A DNA stretch of 64,000 nt, taken from the NCBI GenBank assembly GCA_001986395.2, contig MQVO02000015.1, positions 558,001 through 622,000 on the forward strand. Reading direction: 5' to 3'. The notes below the pieces were generated by a model. The model did not search any database and had not been told where the DNA came from. It saw nothing but the letters and a program-made list of their open reading frames with translations. Origin of the DNA: Irpex lacteus (lineage: Eukaryota > Basidiomycota > Agaricomycetes > Polyporales > Irpicaceae). The position numbers and the translations under genes are program-made. This document shows, in pieces, positions 13,054 to 23,786 of the stretch; within the stretch, counting starts at the first letter, position 1, and every line of letters begins with the position of its first letter.

Positions 13054-13348
13054 TCACGGATTGTCACAGCGGCATGATTGCGGCAAGTTCACAGTCCGAT
13101 GACAGTTGCCATACTGGGTAGTACCATCAATCCCTCCTTATCGTCGAAACCAGTCTTCGTGAAAACCCGTCACCCGTACCGCAAGTATCAAAACATCTCG
13201 CACATGAAATAAGGATATGATTAAGGTATGAGGGATTGCAGTGAGGTGCTATTATGATACAAATTAGCCCGAAGAGAAACAACGAGACACTAATACCGAC
13301 TGTACAATAGGATTAACGTCTCGCACAGACAATCGCGACTGGACGTAT

Positions 13349-16055
13349 TCACGGAACATGAGTGTTATACCAAGTGTTTTGGAGGGGCTGCGTGGACAGG
13401 TGAGTGAACATATACTCGTTCGTTGCTGGACTGCTGAATAGGCCAGGTCCGTGGCTCGATAAGGTGTCTGGCCAACGTAGTACAGGAGGCCCAAGTCGAG
13501 GATGAGATGTGGGCATCGATGTAACTAGAGGAAGAGGAGAGGGAGCACCTAAGTCCGACAGCGGCCCGTTACTTGCCATGAAGTGAAGATCACCTTGGGT
13601 TGGGCGAGAGAATGATGTCGCCTGGGGGTGCATCTGTGAAGTGTGCGCATGAGGATGGTCATTTATGGATAGGTGAGTCGCCGGCTCTGGGAACATATCG
13701 ACGTCCGTCGAGCTACCGCTGAAGCGTTGTAATCCATTTTCTCTGATGACAGGATTCTGTACAATCCCCTCCAATGGCGTACCTGAGGATGGGCCCACTC
13801 CAATATCACGATCGAGGACGATGAACAACTTGGAGAAACGGGCGTCCCTTCGGTAAGTTTCGTCTCTCGACAGCAGACAGTCCTTTATCTTACTACGCAG
13901 CACATCATTTGTCAGTGCGTCGTAACCCTTGATGGCGAGGAGGTGCGCGATGTCTTCTAATTCGACCTTCTTCATGCTTTTCAAGTTCCCCGAATATTCG
14001 ACTTTCGTCCGCCCCGATGCAAGCTCTGCACGACGTTCCGAGTCCTCGTTCTCCTTCTCAGCTTGCTTATCCTTCTTTGTCCTCTCTGCCTGCTTCTTCT
14101 GTTCTTTCTCTGCCCTCGACCGCTCCCGCTCTGCCCGTGCTTGTGGCTCCATCATTGCCACTGCCTTGGAACCAGAACCGACCTGGAAATGGTTCTCCTT
14201 ACGTTGTTTGCTCTTCTCCTTCGCGTTGAGTCTGTTCTTCAGCTTCTTGATCTCTATCAAAGCCATGGCGCAGTGGGCTTCTGCTGCTTGACGACGTTTC
14301 GTCTCCGCCTCGTGCAAAACCTCCAATTCAGCAAGATCAGATGACAGCACCTCAGCACGATCGGAGGACGTAGCGTTCTGCGGGATGGGTGTACGCTTGA
14401 ACTCGGGGATCCGTACTCTGTTAAGCGGAAGATACTGCTTCTCCAGTTCTTCTATCTGGATTGTCTCTGGTAGCACTGATGGAGCGAGCTCACTAGAGGC
14501 CGCAGGAGCCGACAGTGAGCTCACAAGTGGTGCTATCGACGGTTCGGAGAGAGGTAACTCAGCAGCTTCGTGACTCGGAAGCAAGGAGGATGGACCCGGC
14601 ACTGTGTCGTTATCTGGAACAGTGTTCATGTCGGTCACCTCAATGCGATCGTCATCGCTCGCTACAGCGGCGGTTTGACCCTCGCTGTTGCCGCTGGTGT
14701 GGTCTAGGATGGGAAAGAAGGATGGGAGGAAGGTCTGTGTCGAATAGGGTCTACTAGGTGCGAAATCGGAGGCCGTGAAGATGTGGGGATTAAATGGTGC
14801 AAGACCGGTTTTTCGCCAAGCGGTTCTGATAATCTCAGGTGTGATACATTCCTTTCGTGTTCGCATATAGATATTGACGAATTCGTCTCGGCAGACACGC
14901 TCTCCCGTATCCTCAACGATCTGTCCGCATTCCAGTACCCATCGCTTTGACATGGTGGAGAACACTCCAACATCGAGTGGCTGGCATTTGTGAGTGGTGT
15001 GGGATGGCAGGCAGTAGAAGTCGATGTTGTTAGCGCAGGCCAGATCGTAAAGCTCGTCGGTAAGATGCGAGTGGTGCCCATCGAAAACGACCAAGACTCG
15101 TTCATCCTTGGTTAGGCGCCTCTCCTCGATTTGAGGTATGAGACTCTCCGAAAACCAGAATATGCACTGATCATCGCTTGTCCAGCCGTTATTTGTGAGT
15201 CCAACGCTATACCAATTGCATCAGTAAGCATTCTCCTTCTATTGCAGTGGATTATTTCACTCACGAGATCTTCTTATTGTCTGTCTCGCCCCACCAATCT
15301 GTCGTCCAGCCACCTTTCGCGTTGAATATGAAACCCGGATCCATCATTTCGCCATCTGCAGAACACGCCTCGATAACGGTCACTAGTTCAAGGTTGGCAT
15401 CGCGTTGCCTATACTTTGCGCTGTCTCCGCGCACGGTATAGCATTTGCGACCAGAATTCCTTCGTCCACCACCGAGCTGACTGCCTGTCTCATCTAGATT
15501 TATCTTGATCCTGTATCGATCCTGTATAGCGCCATACTGTGTGAAGTGGTCCTCCATATTCTTTGCGTTGAAGCACCGTGCCCTGATAGGGTCAAGCCCA
15601 GCAGTTGACCGAAAATGCAGGATGTCGTTATGGCGTCGGTTGAAAGCCTGGACCCACTTGTTGGATGGAGGCACATCTATTCCCGAAAGTTCTCGTACAC
15701 GGAGCTTTATCTTGACCCTCGTCCATGGATGCCCTTCCTGAGCATCCTTCTTCATCCACTCGACCATGGCGCGCTCCTGCTCAAGAGATAGCAACATCTG
15801 CGCTTCATGGGCCTCCGTGGTTGCCTTGTGCTTTCGGTTGTAGCGGTCATGAAGGGTGCTGTACGGTACACCAAACTTGTGGTGCGCCTCTGTGTAATTC
15901 GGCTTTCCTCTAGCATTACGCCCTTCGCTAGACCGCAACCAATTGCATGCTGAACGAAGCAGCTCTTCTTTGGCATGACATGTGAGTTTCTCTGGTTTTG
16001 CCAAGGAGGACCCAGACTGCTTCCTTGTACTTCGGTTCGCTGCTGATTTAAGCAT
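13349..16055 (-). CDS. Pogo-like DDE transposase (about 882 aa)
   Basis: Two exons, 16055-15265 and 15206-13349, joined by a 58-nt GT-AG intron that restores the frame, give 2649 nt (882 residues plus stop). The N-terminal part has a helix-turn-helix of the CENP-B/Tc5 type (FGVPYSTLHDRYNRK) and a second DNA-binding part (PPSNKWVQAFNRRH). The DDE_1 catalytic core shows the three acidic sites in KINLDETGSQ, VVFDGHHSH and QPLDVGVF. The C-terminal 450 or so residues are unusual for the family: a charged coiled-coil rich in Glu/Lys/Arg, then a Pro/Ser-rich tail. A long tail makes the protein larger than typical Fot1 transposases (about 540 aa). The role of the tail is unknown. No stop or frameshift interrupts it. 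Confidence 0.9.
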
Positions 16056-16540
16056 GATGAAAACTAGAGATATATAGAATATCGACGTAGTCTTTGTTCT
16101 GTAGCGTCAGGACAGTTGCAATGAGATTATGCACTTTCACTGGCCAGCATTGCGGACGCGTCGGTGGCGGGACGCGCGCATCAGCGGAGTTTCAAACCCC
16201 AGCAGCCCAATGTCACGCCTCCTCGAACAATATTCAAGAGCAGTGTTCTACGCATATCTAACATGAAATCGGACATATGTAATAATCATGTATATTATCT
16301 ACGATTATTACTGATGCATCCGGGCATTATTTTGGGGAGACCGACAAGGAGATCTCACCAAATCAGTAGCAGAACCGCCTGAGAAACACAAAGTATATAC
16401 TGTGTATGCTTATGCGACGCATTTTGGACGATTCTTTTTTGTGAAAATAACACTATAACTGCACTCGTGTATGTCTGATTTATCCCATATTTTTAACTCT
16501 ACAGGAGGGGCGAAAGTGCCAGTGTTCGTGAAAATGGGCG

Positions 16541-16556
16541 TTTCACGAACACTGGT
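16541..16556 (-). repeat. Right TIR of pogo-like element
   Basis: Exact inverted copy of the left TIR, followed by TA. Together with a direct-orientation copy of the motif at 16519-16533 it forms a 15-bp palindrome with a 7-nt spacer (16534-16540). Confidence 0.92.
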
Positions 16557-17050
16557 TATGCGATAGTATCATGCTTCTTCACGAATTCGGCTTTCGATCA
16601 CTTCCATGTTACCGGGAGCGTGGCTCGCTGGCACTGGCCACGTCGATGTCTGAAGTGCTCTCAGGTCTTCTTTCGAGCAAAACAACATCATGACTTGATA
16701 TTGTGGAGCGTTTGAGAAGCCGAACTTTGTGGCCGATACTATCGGCTTGTGGCCAGGAGAGTTTATACACATAGAAATGCAAGTTGTTGGCAGCGCTAAC
16801 TGTCTTGAAGCAGTCTTGTAGATCAGCATAACGTATCTCTAGCAACGTGCATCATTGAGAAACTTAAAGCGTGTCCCAACCTTTGGCATGATTTGGAGAT
16901 TTCAAGTAAGCTTCACCGAGGAAGACATTAAGTCTTGTTTCCGAGTCCTTTATATTATCCAATGACTCGGATACCCACTAAGCAGTACACGTTTTCCACT
17001 ATTTGTTGCATACACGTCCTGACTATCTAATCAAGGTGCGCTCAGTGTCA
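16557..17050. other. Intergenic stretch with a possible gene remnant
   Basis: About 490 bases between the transposon and the nucleoside permease stop. On the minus strand, 16845-16609 encodes 78 residues with protein-like composition (NNLHFYVYKLSWPQADSIG), and further open sequence lies upstream to about 16940. I recognise no family. It may be a remnant exon cut by the transposon insertion at 16557, or a chance frame. Confidence 0.3.
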
Positions 17051-18266
17051 TTATACCGTAGCATTTGCTTTCTGGCCACCAAACTGGCTGCCAGGTCCGA
17101 AGTCTGGCTTGCCTCCCAACGTCCCCAAGATATCCCCGATATAGTTGCTCGGCGCAACGCCCTTCTCAAACGTCTTGTTCCACCCTGAGACAATACCCTG
17201 CACGACCGGCGCACCCGCCACATGAAGATTTTGAATTGACGCTACGAACCCGGGACTCGATGAGAACAAGTGCTGTTGGGGCGTTTGACCATCATACGGT
17301 CGATCAAAGTTGGATGCAGTGCGCATGATGATGATCCTGGAAAAGTCGACGAGCCCGAACAGTGCTGCGCGAGTGAAGGCTTCTAGCGTGGCGTTGTCTT
17401 CTTGCTGGGTGGTGCAGTACGTCGCGGTTCCATTGGTGACGAGAGAGGTGTAATTGCCCATGGCATCGGCGAGGAGTGCGCCAGAGAAGAATTGATCGGA
17501 GGTGACTGTGTCGCAGGCGACGACCGAGGGTGCTGAAGCAGCAGCGACCCATCCGGAATGGTTGGCGTACAGGGCGCGATACGCTTGGGCGTTGGCGTCA
17601 TCATACAAGATGGCCGTCTTCGCGAAGCCGATGGCAAGCTGACGAAGGTTGTCGTTCACCTCGAAGACTTCCGTCCCGTATATACTAGCGGGGTACTGGC
17701 CAGGTGCCGTGGCACCTTGCGGTACGTATCCGGTAGTGAAGTTCGATGGGATCTCTCGTGCATCAAACTCGTACTGCAAACCAACTTGGACGGCGAAACG
17801 AGCGAATGTAACGCCACCCACGGTTCCCTGAGTAGGGTTAATTCCCGCGATACCGGCGATGAGGAAGTATGTGGTGCGAAGATCGAAGAGGGGAGAACCA
17901 GAGAGCGCTGCGATGCTGACCGCTGCGTTGATTTCTCCTTCACCAGTCACGAGTTGGCAGATGGACCCGTCTGCTGTACAATGGGCCTGAGGATACAGCG
18001 GGGAGAACCCGGGGACGGTGATATTTTGTGCGAGGACGTCGAACTCTGGGATGCCATGCCAGACGTTGCCCTCTGGAGTGAACTATAGGCAGTAGTCAGT
18101 TCTATGCAGAAGTGGCCCAAACGAGAGAAGGGTGTACCATGCCGATGATGAAGACCTTTGGCCGGATTTTGCTCGTTCGCTTCTCAGGTGAAGACACAGG
18201 GGTGGAAGCAAATGAACTTGCGATGCAGCTTGCCAAGCAGGCGAGGATAGCGAGTCTCGCCCACAT
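17051..18266 (-). CDS. NUP: Purine nucleoside permease (NUP family)
   Basis: Two exons, 18266-18138 and 18082-17051, give 386 residues. The protein starts with a hydrophobic segment that looks like a signal peptide (MWARLAILACLASCIASSFA). It continues with IRPKVFIIGM, then FTPEGNVWHGIPEFDVL and VTGEGEINAAVSIAAL. The segments YFLIAGIAGINPTQGTVGG and VGLQYEFDAREIP are typical of the NUP family, related in fold to nucleoside phosphorylases. In Candida the family takes up adenosine and guanosine. A secreted or cell-surface place is inferred from the signal peptide. The TAA stop is at 17051. Start choice rests on the signal peptide and on a good frame through the 55-nt intron. Confidence 0.88.
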
Positions 18267-20206
18267 GATGAATGCCTGTGTTGTAGAAAGGGCTAAGCCA
18301 ACCTCTGTGTCAAGTCAAGGTATATGTACTGAAGTTGAATAGGGTCGTACCTGTGACGATCTGCAGCGGAACCTGGTTGCGAACGGAACGTATGTTCCTT
18401 GTTATATATAGGGCGGTATCTTACCGGACATCACAAAATCGGGGTCCCAGATACTTGCAATTGATGGTTCGCAGCATAAACGGATGACCATCCGATCTGC
18501 GAAGTACCGTACGATTATGCATGCGCCCGACGGAGTAGGAGATGGCCTGAGACTGAAGATGCATGTTCGGTCGCTGGGCTCTTGTAAACCTCCACCATGG
18601 CGGTGACTGGTATACTTCCATGATTGAAAAGGGCTTCGAATGGTTTGGTCACTTCGTCAGCAACGACAATGGATTTATTCAGAGGGTATGCCAGTGAGAT
18701 GCTATACCTGCCGTATTACGCGGGATTTCCTGTAGTCTAGATCCGTTGTTGACAGGGAGACGTCAGCGTTGAATGAAACATCCGCCCTGCGATCGCACGC
18801 CGCGTCAACGGTTGACGATAGATACGAAGGCCGGTTCCGGATTCGGTCTTGTTTACAGGATCGGTCAGCGCTGCGGGGCGATTCGAGGCTTTCATCGTTT
18901 GTACTCATTTCAAGTTAAATATCTGAACACCAGTAAGTAGCACTTACCGACGCGCGCGCCGAGGTACAGATCTCGAAAGAGTCCACTAAGCCCCAAGTAC
19001 GTCGTAGTTTTCATACCTACCCAGTGTATATCAAGTGAACTTCCCCCTCGATTCCGTCTCTTATGGTCATACTGCATCCCCGAAACTTACAACAACGGCA
19101 TGAGGTAGCTATTCAAATCAAGAATCGGGCCATGAACAGATTTTTACAGCATAATCAAGGCCGTTTCTCTGTATTGGTCAACCCTGACTCACTATCAGCG
19201 CTATATTCAGGTTTGCCAGTCAGTCCGGGCATGAACCGATGTACTGCTTGAGTCGGCGCCATGTCACGAAGCTGAAAGCTGGGAGTCCGCTGTCTTCTCA
19301 GAATATTCGACTAGCTTCAACATCTTGAGGGCTCCTTGCGCTCTTGAATACGTATGAGCCTGGGAGTACGTTATAAGATGGACGTTACGAATGCGTGTGT
19401 CGGACCCGTGCGCGATGCCAGGCCTGCGGGCATGTACTCTTGCTAAGTTGAGAGGTCGCAACCCGTATTGCCTGGCGAAGAATGTCAGATCATGCGCCAC
19501 ATGCACTGAATTTTACGTTAAACTACCTTAATAGCCCTTGAAGTCACTACCAGCTGGTCGCATTGACGGATGGAAATAGTATGTCCATCTTCCGTCTGGA
19601 CACTTCATTCTCTTGTTTCGTTCATTTCCGCTGTGCTTGAAAGGATTTCCAGTCAGAATCAGCGATGGATGCAGCGCATTAGAGAAAAATACCATATGAA
19701 GGCCGTCAATAACTGATTCTTGCTTCTTCGAATGTTGGATGGTAGCAATTTTGCTCCAGAAAAGCCCATCCATTAAGGATCCTGTCAGGGCGTACGAGTT
19801 TGGTTATCGACGGAAACGCTGAGTGTTAGATGTTGCCAGGAAGAGCCACTCGCAGCCCATCAGAGCCCATCGCAGCCCACCCAACCATCTCACGGACTAT
19901 ACGGCGGAAGACGATGGGAGATCAGCTGCATTGCTCCTTGAGCCTGATATGTGACTACAGGAACTCTTTCGTTCCCACCTTCGCATGATCTAACGAAGGC
20001 CCAGCGTATTTAGCCGTGACCCTGACCTCACAACGAAGGGAGAGTTCAAAGTTCACTACGATCCACGCCTGCCTTCACGAACACCTTACTGTAGTAAGTA
20101 TGAATCACAGCATCTAGTAAAACACGCTGCTCACCAGAAACTTCACTAGCTTTACCGCTATATCCACGTACAAGCCTTATTCAATCTCACACTCACCACT
20201 GCAACC
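18267..20206. other. Intergenic stretch, nothing found
   Basis: About 1.9 kb with no recognisable gene. A small tandem motif (cgcagcccatcagagcccat) sits near 19851-19880. TATA-like tatatatagggc near 18404 fits the nucleoside permease promoter, and ctatatccac near 20158 fits the small secreted protein promoter. Confidence 0.45.
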
Positions 20207-20511
20207 ATGAAGACTGCCGCCATGTGCACGCTGTGTTTTGCCACCATGTTGTTCTGCCTCTTTGTCGCTCCAGCGAACGCATGCCCGCTATCCAACCGTC
20301 AGGATGATCTGCAGCGCAGACATCTTGGACTTTTGCACGATATTATCGATGGCGGCGACGACGGAGAGGTACCTCAGGGGTCGGCAGCCAGTGGTGCTCC
20401 AAACGATAAGCTTCGTGGCTTAGTGAAGGCCTTTGGTCATGGGTGAGTCGTGTTCGGCGAAGTAGAACGAGACAACTCACCAGGCAATTCCCAGATTCAA
20501 GGGCTTTTGAA
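20207..20511 (+). CDS. Small secreted protein (about 83 aa)
   Basis: An ATG follows a promoter-like stretch with tatatcc near 20158. Exon 1 (20207-20442) encodes a clear signal peptide (MKTAAMCTLCFATMLFCLFV to APANA), then a charged linker with an acidic run (DIIDGGDDGEVP). Exon 2 (20496-20511) adds only a few residues after a 53-nt intron and ends in TGA. The mature C-terminus is short, basic and aromatic (KLRGLVKAFGHGFKGF). I recognise no family. It could be a precursor peptide or a small effector-like protein; neither is shown. The second exon is inferred from a good donor and acceptor; without splicing the frame ends at 20446. Confidence 0.6.
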
Positions 20512-20789
20512 CGAGGAACAACTAACGGAGTGAGGGACTGTTTGTCTTCGTTTGAGTGGTCACTATGCTTAGGTACCGGAGTCTGAAGAAGGGTATTAGT
20601 AGATGTTAGGGTAGTAAGAAGCCAGCCTCGTGTGCTCGTGTTATTCGAACTTGCGTCCTCGGAGCGTGTGGTGGGAAATTTGCATTAGACGCATCAACGT
20701 GCAAGGTACATTGAAGGCACTATCGTGGGTGTGTGGCGTAAACTCTGCCACTGCATGAAGTGGCGGGTATAACTGTGCGTGCGCGTGCC

Positions 20790-21914
20790 TCATACACTGG
20801 CACCAGCCTCTGTAGTCTCGCCGACAGCATCGACCTTTCTCCGTTTACTCTGATTCCTCCACTTCATCTTCTTCCACCTCGGAGTCTGCTTTCGAGGTCG
20901 CTGTAGACGCTTGGGCGTGCTTGCTTTCTTACCCTGCGCTTGCAAGAATTTCTCCCTTAGATGTTTCCTCGATGCGTTCAGGTCCTGTCGCCATTCAGGA
21001 ACTAATTTCGCCTCTCTTATCCCCCAATACCTGACGGTCAACCTCTTCCGACCTGTGAACGTCCACCCTTGTCGTGGTAGCCTAGCTCTGCCCTTTTCCC
21101 AGAATTTGTCCCAGAGCTTTTCGATGCGCATGGCCAAGCGGATGTCGTGCATAGTTATTCCCGGAGTGACGATGGGTTTACCGTCCTTCTCCATGACATA
21201 GGCATCATGAGTGAGGACTCGAAAGACAACCTCCTTGCCCTGAATTCTGTGGACGGTGGGATGATGCTAGAGGAGCGGGCGTAACGATTAATATAAGGCC
21301 ACTCTTGCTGCGTGATAGAAATCTGAGGCAATGGGACGTACTGCCATCTTGGTTATGATTTCCGATACACCCATCGAAAATTCCGTCGCGTCCTTCTCTC
21401 GCCGGAGAACGAATAATTTAGACAGTAGTTGATAGTGCACTTTAGTCTTGCTTTTGGGGTCTCTATACCTCGCAACGGACCACTGTCGCGCGAGTAAAGG
21501 AGCAAGGTATTGATGAGCCTCTTCATCTGTGATCCATGGTGTAAGGCCAGGCGCGGGTCGAGGAGGTATAGGTGGGATAGTGGGGAAGTTAGATGGCAGT
21601 GCAGTTGACGTCTCCAATTTCTGCACTTGGTCTAACCGTCTTTCATTTGCGCCTGGATAGAAAAGTAACTAAAGTCAGTCAGTGTAGCCAGACAGGCACG
21701 ACAAGCACGCACTCTTGGCCTTAGGTGCGATGCCTAAAGGAAAGCTTGGAAACTTGATATTCTTGAAATCCGGCGGACCTGAACCTTCCGCATGCCAACT
21801 TGTTTGGGTCGTGAATGGCCGTGCAATCGCGGATGCATGTGTTGGAAGGTGTAAGGAACGTGAATGGTGTGCGGTGCGTCTCAGAGAAACAAAACCTCTC
21901 GATAAGGTGGTCAT
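20790..21914 (-). CDS. Mitochondrial pterin-4a-carbinolamine dehydratase-like protein
   Basis: Three exons, 21914-21713, 21652-21303 and 21266-20790, join in frame to 342 residues. The N-terminus is Arg/Ser/His-rich without acids (MTTLSRGFVSLRRTAHHSRS), typical of a mitochondrial targeting peptide. The middle shows a dehydratase-like fold: a segment with FSMGVSEII, then ASDFYHAARHHPTV, where HHP is the family's active-site motif, then VVFRVLTHDA and GITMHDIRLAMRIEK. The last 100 or so residues are strongly basic (KKASTPKRLQRPRKQTPRWK) and are not part of the usual 100-residue enzyme. The tail might bind RNA or ribosomes, but this is a guess. Either enzyme or a repurposed fold is possible. Confidence 0.72.
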
Positions 21915-23786
21915 CAACTGAGGGTATCTTGTCAGTCTCGAGAGTTCTTGAGCATCAGACTCGACGCCGCGGGAGAGACAACTGTGCTTGTCGTTGAGTG
22001 AATGACTGTCGGAAACAAGGTCGGACGCACACGCCGGCGTTAAAGAAAGCGGCGCATCAAAAAATACCGGGCGCATCACCGACTAAAACGGCAATTTCCG
22101 AGCCGTGTTCACCGTGACAGTTGAGTCTGAGCAGCTCCTTCCAGTTGATGCTTCCCACCATCTTCTGCAGAGGAGGTGGCCAATAGTGATATAGTAATGA
22201 CGCATAGGTGAGTTAGTTTCTTTCAGTTCACAATGACCCGCATAACCATCAGTTTACTCTCCAGCTACTTGAACAAAAACGCCCTTTCCCGGGTCTGACG
22301 TCCAGACCTTATCCCTGCTATCGAGCAATGGCAGCTAGAATCCAGCCATTTGGTGACGATGTGAAGCTATTGAGTCTTGCGGTTTGTCGATGGCGAGGCA
22401 TTGCGATCATATGCACTGATCTACCTTGACCGAACCTTTACCAATGTGCTTCCGTACGCACTTTGCAATCCACCCTGCAACTTCTATACAGCTGTCGCCA
22501 ACGCCAAGCAGCGGAGCACACACAACACAGTTTCTTCTCGCAAAATTATCTTTTGGATGCTGGTTTTGCCACGTTACATACAACGTGATTTGGCCAGCGT
22601 GGTCCAAAAGCCGTATGCACATCTGTACGCCGCCTCGACCCACTACCTAGGTAAAGTGTATCGTCATCCGTGGGATACGGCGCAAATTGGTTAGCGGTGA
22701 GTGTATTTTGTTTCTATTCATGGGTAGGGAATTTGCCAAACAGTGAGTTGACCAGCACTTTGTAGTACAGAAGAAGCTTGGCGGCTTCAAGGCAATCGTC
22801 GGCTTTCCCAGAGGTGGGAGAGACTGTGAAGAAATGCGACGCGATCAGGACCAGTGGCAGGTGATGAGCCTATTGGGTACCAGAGTATCCTGCTCTGGTA
22901 TAGTTGCATGTATGAGATTGCCTTCGGCCACAGCACAAAGCTAATATGAGTTGCAGATTATTGTACAACATAAATATGCCGCGTTTCAGAGGAATTACGA
23001 GTAAAGAGGCTGGCCGGCAAACCTAAGATGGTCCACGAAGGAGCCGATCTCTGTTCTGCAAATAGCACTCACATTCTCACGGATTGGCCTCCGAATACCT
23101 CTGGTCCCGCACTGTGGTAGACAGAGTGCCTTGGCCCGACGTTCTGGTTATAAGATACTCTCAACTCTCAAAAGACGTTCGGAGGGTGCTGGTATGATCA
23201 GGCTATATCAGCGGTTGCGAAAAATATAAGACGGTGACTCGTGAGACCAATACGTTATTGAATATCAGCACAGTCATGTGGGGCCTGATCATCTGCTGGT
23301 AAGTTTTGACGGTGTTCTACCATATTCGCCACATTGTAGCGATGGTGAGCGCATTGGTAACGCCTTCTGTTTGATCAGTTTATATCCCTCCATGGCTGAT
23401 ATCGACGTCTCTATATTAGGATTCAGGACTTCCAGCAACCAAATATTCTTCCACAACAAAACCGGTTTATCTCCTTCACACGTGCTTCTCATACCTTGCA
23501 AGGCAAATCTTCGCCTTCACAATGAGCGCGTGCTCAATCCAGAACCTGGGAAGCAAGCAGACGCTGTTTTGTTTCTGATACGCGACTATTGCACCGTCTT
23601 CTCACATCTCCTTATATTCCCACCATTGAAACCATGGCGTCGGTATCGGTGTCGTGTTACTATCGCACGCCTATACGGTAGCCTACTCGGGCTCCCACTG
23701 GCGGGTTTGTCCCGTCTTGACAGGTACCGTATAAGATACGATCCTCCTCGGTGCTCTGCCGTCTCGAGACCCTCCCCGTGTCCAAG
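21915..23786. other. Intergenic stretch with one doubtful exon
   Basis: About 1.9 kb upstream of subtilase B. On the minus strand, 22650-22440 reads as a possible exon with an acceptor-like ctag before it and a gtaaag donor after it (segments RLLDHAGQITLYVTWQNQHP, CIEVAGWIAKCVRKH). No family is recognised and no flanking exons were found, so it may be a remnant. The plus frame 23278-23790 runs into the protease start and is probably chance. Confidence 0.3.

Larger units (their letters stand above)
12860..16556 (-). mobile_element. Complete pogo/Fot1-like DNA transposon
   Basis: A 3697-bp element bounded by 16-bp terminal inverted repeats, ACCAGTGTTCGTGAAA at 12860-12875 and its exact complement at 16541-16556. 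Each end is flanked by TA (12858-12859 and 16557-16558), the expected target duplication of Tc1/mariner/pogo elements. It carries one intact spliced transposase gene on the minus strand. Further copies of the end motif lie inside both ends. Perfect TIRs, a full-length reading frame and intact catalytic motifs suggest recent activity. That last point is inference. Confidence 0.92.

Noticed and set aside
20073..20088. Solo copy of the pogo TIR (TTCACGAACAC)
   Set aside because: Eleven matching bases with no partner nearby and no TA duplication; probably chance. The same goes for CAGTGTTCGTGG near 27840.
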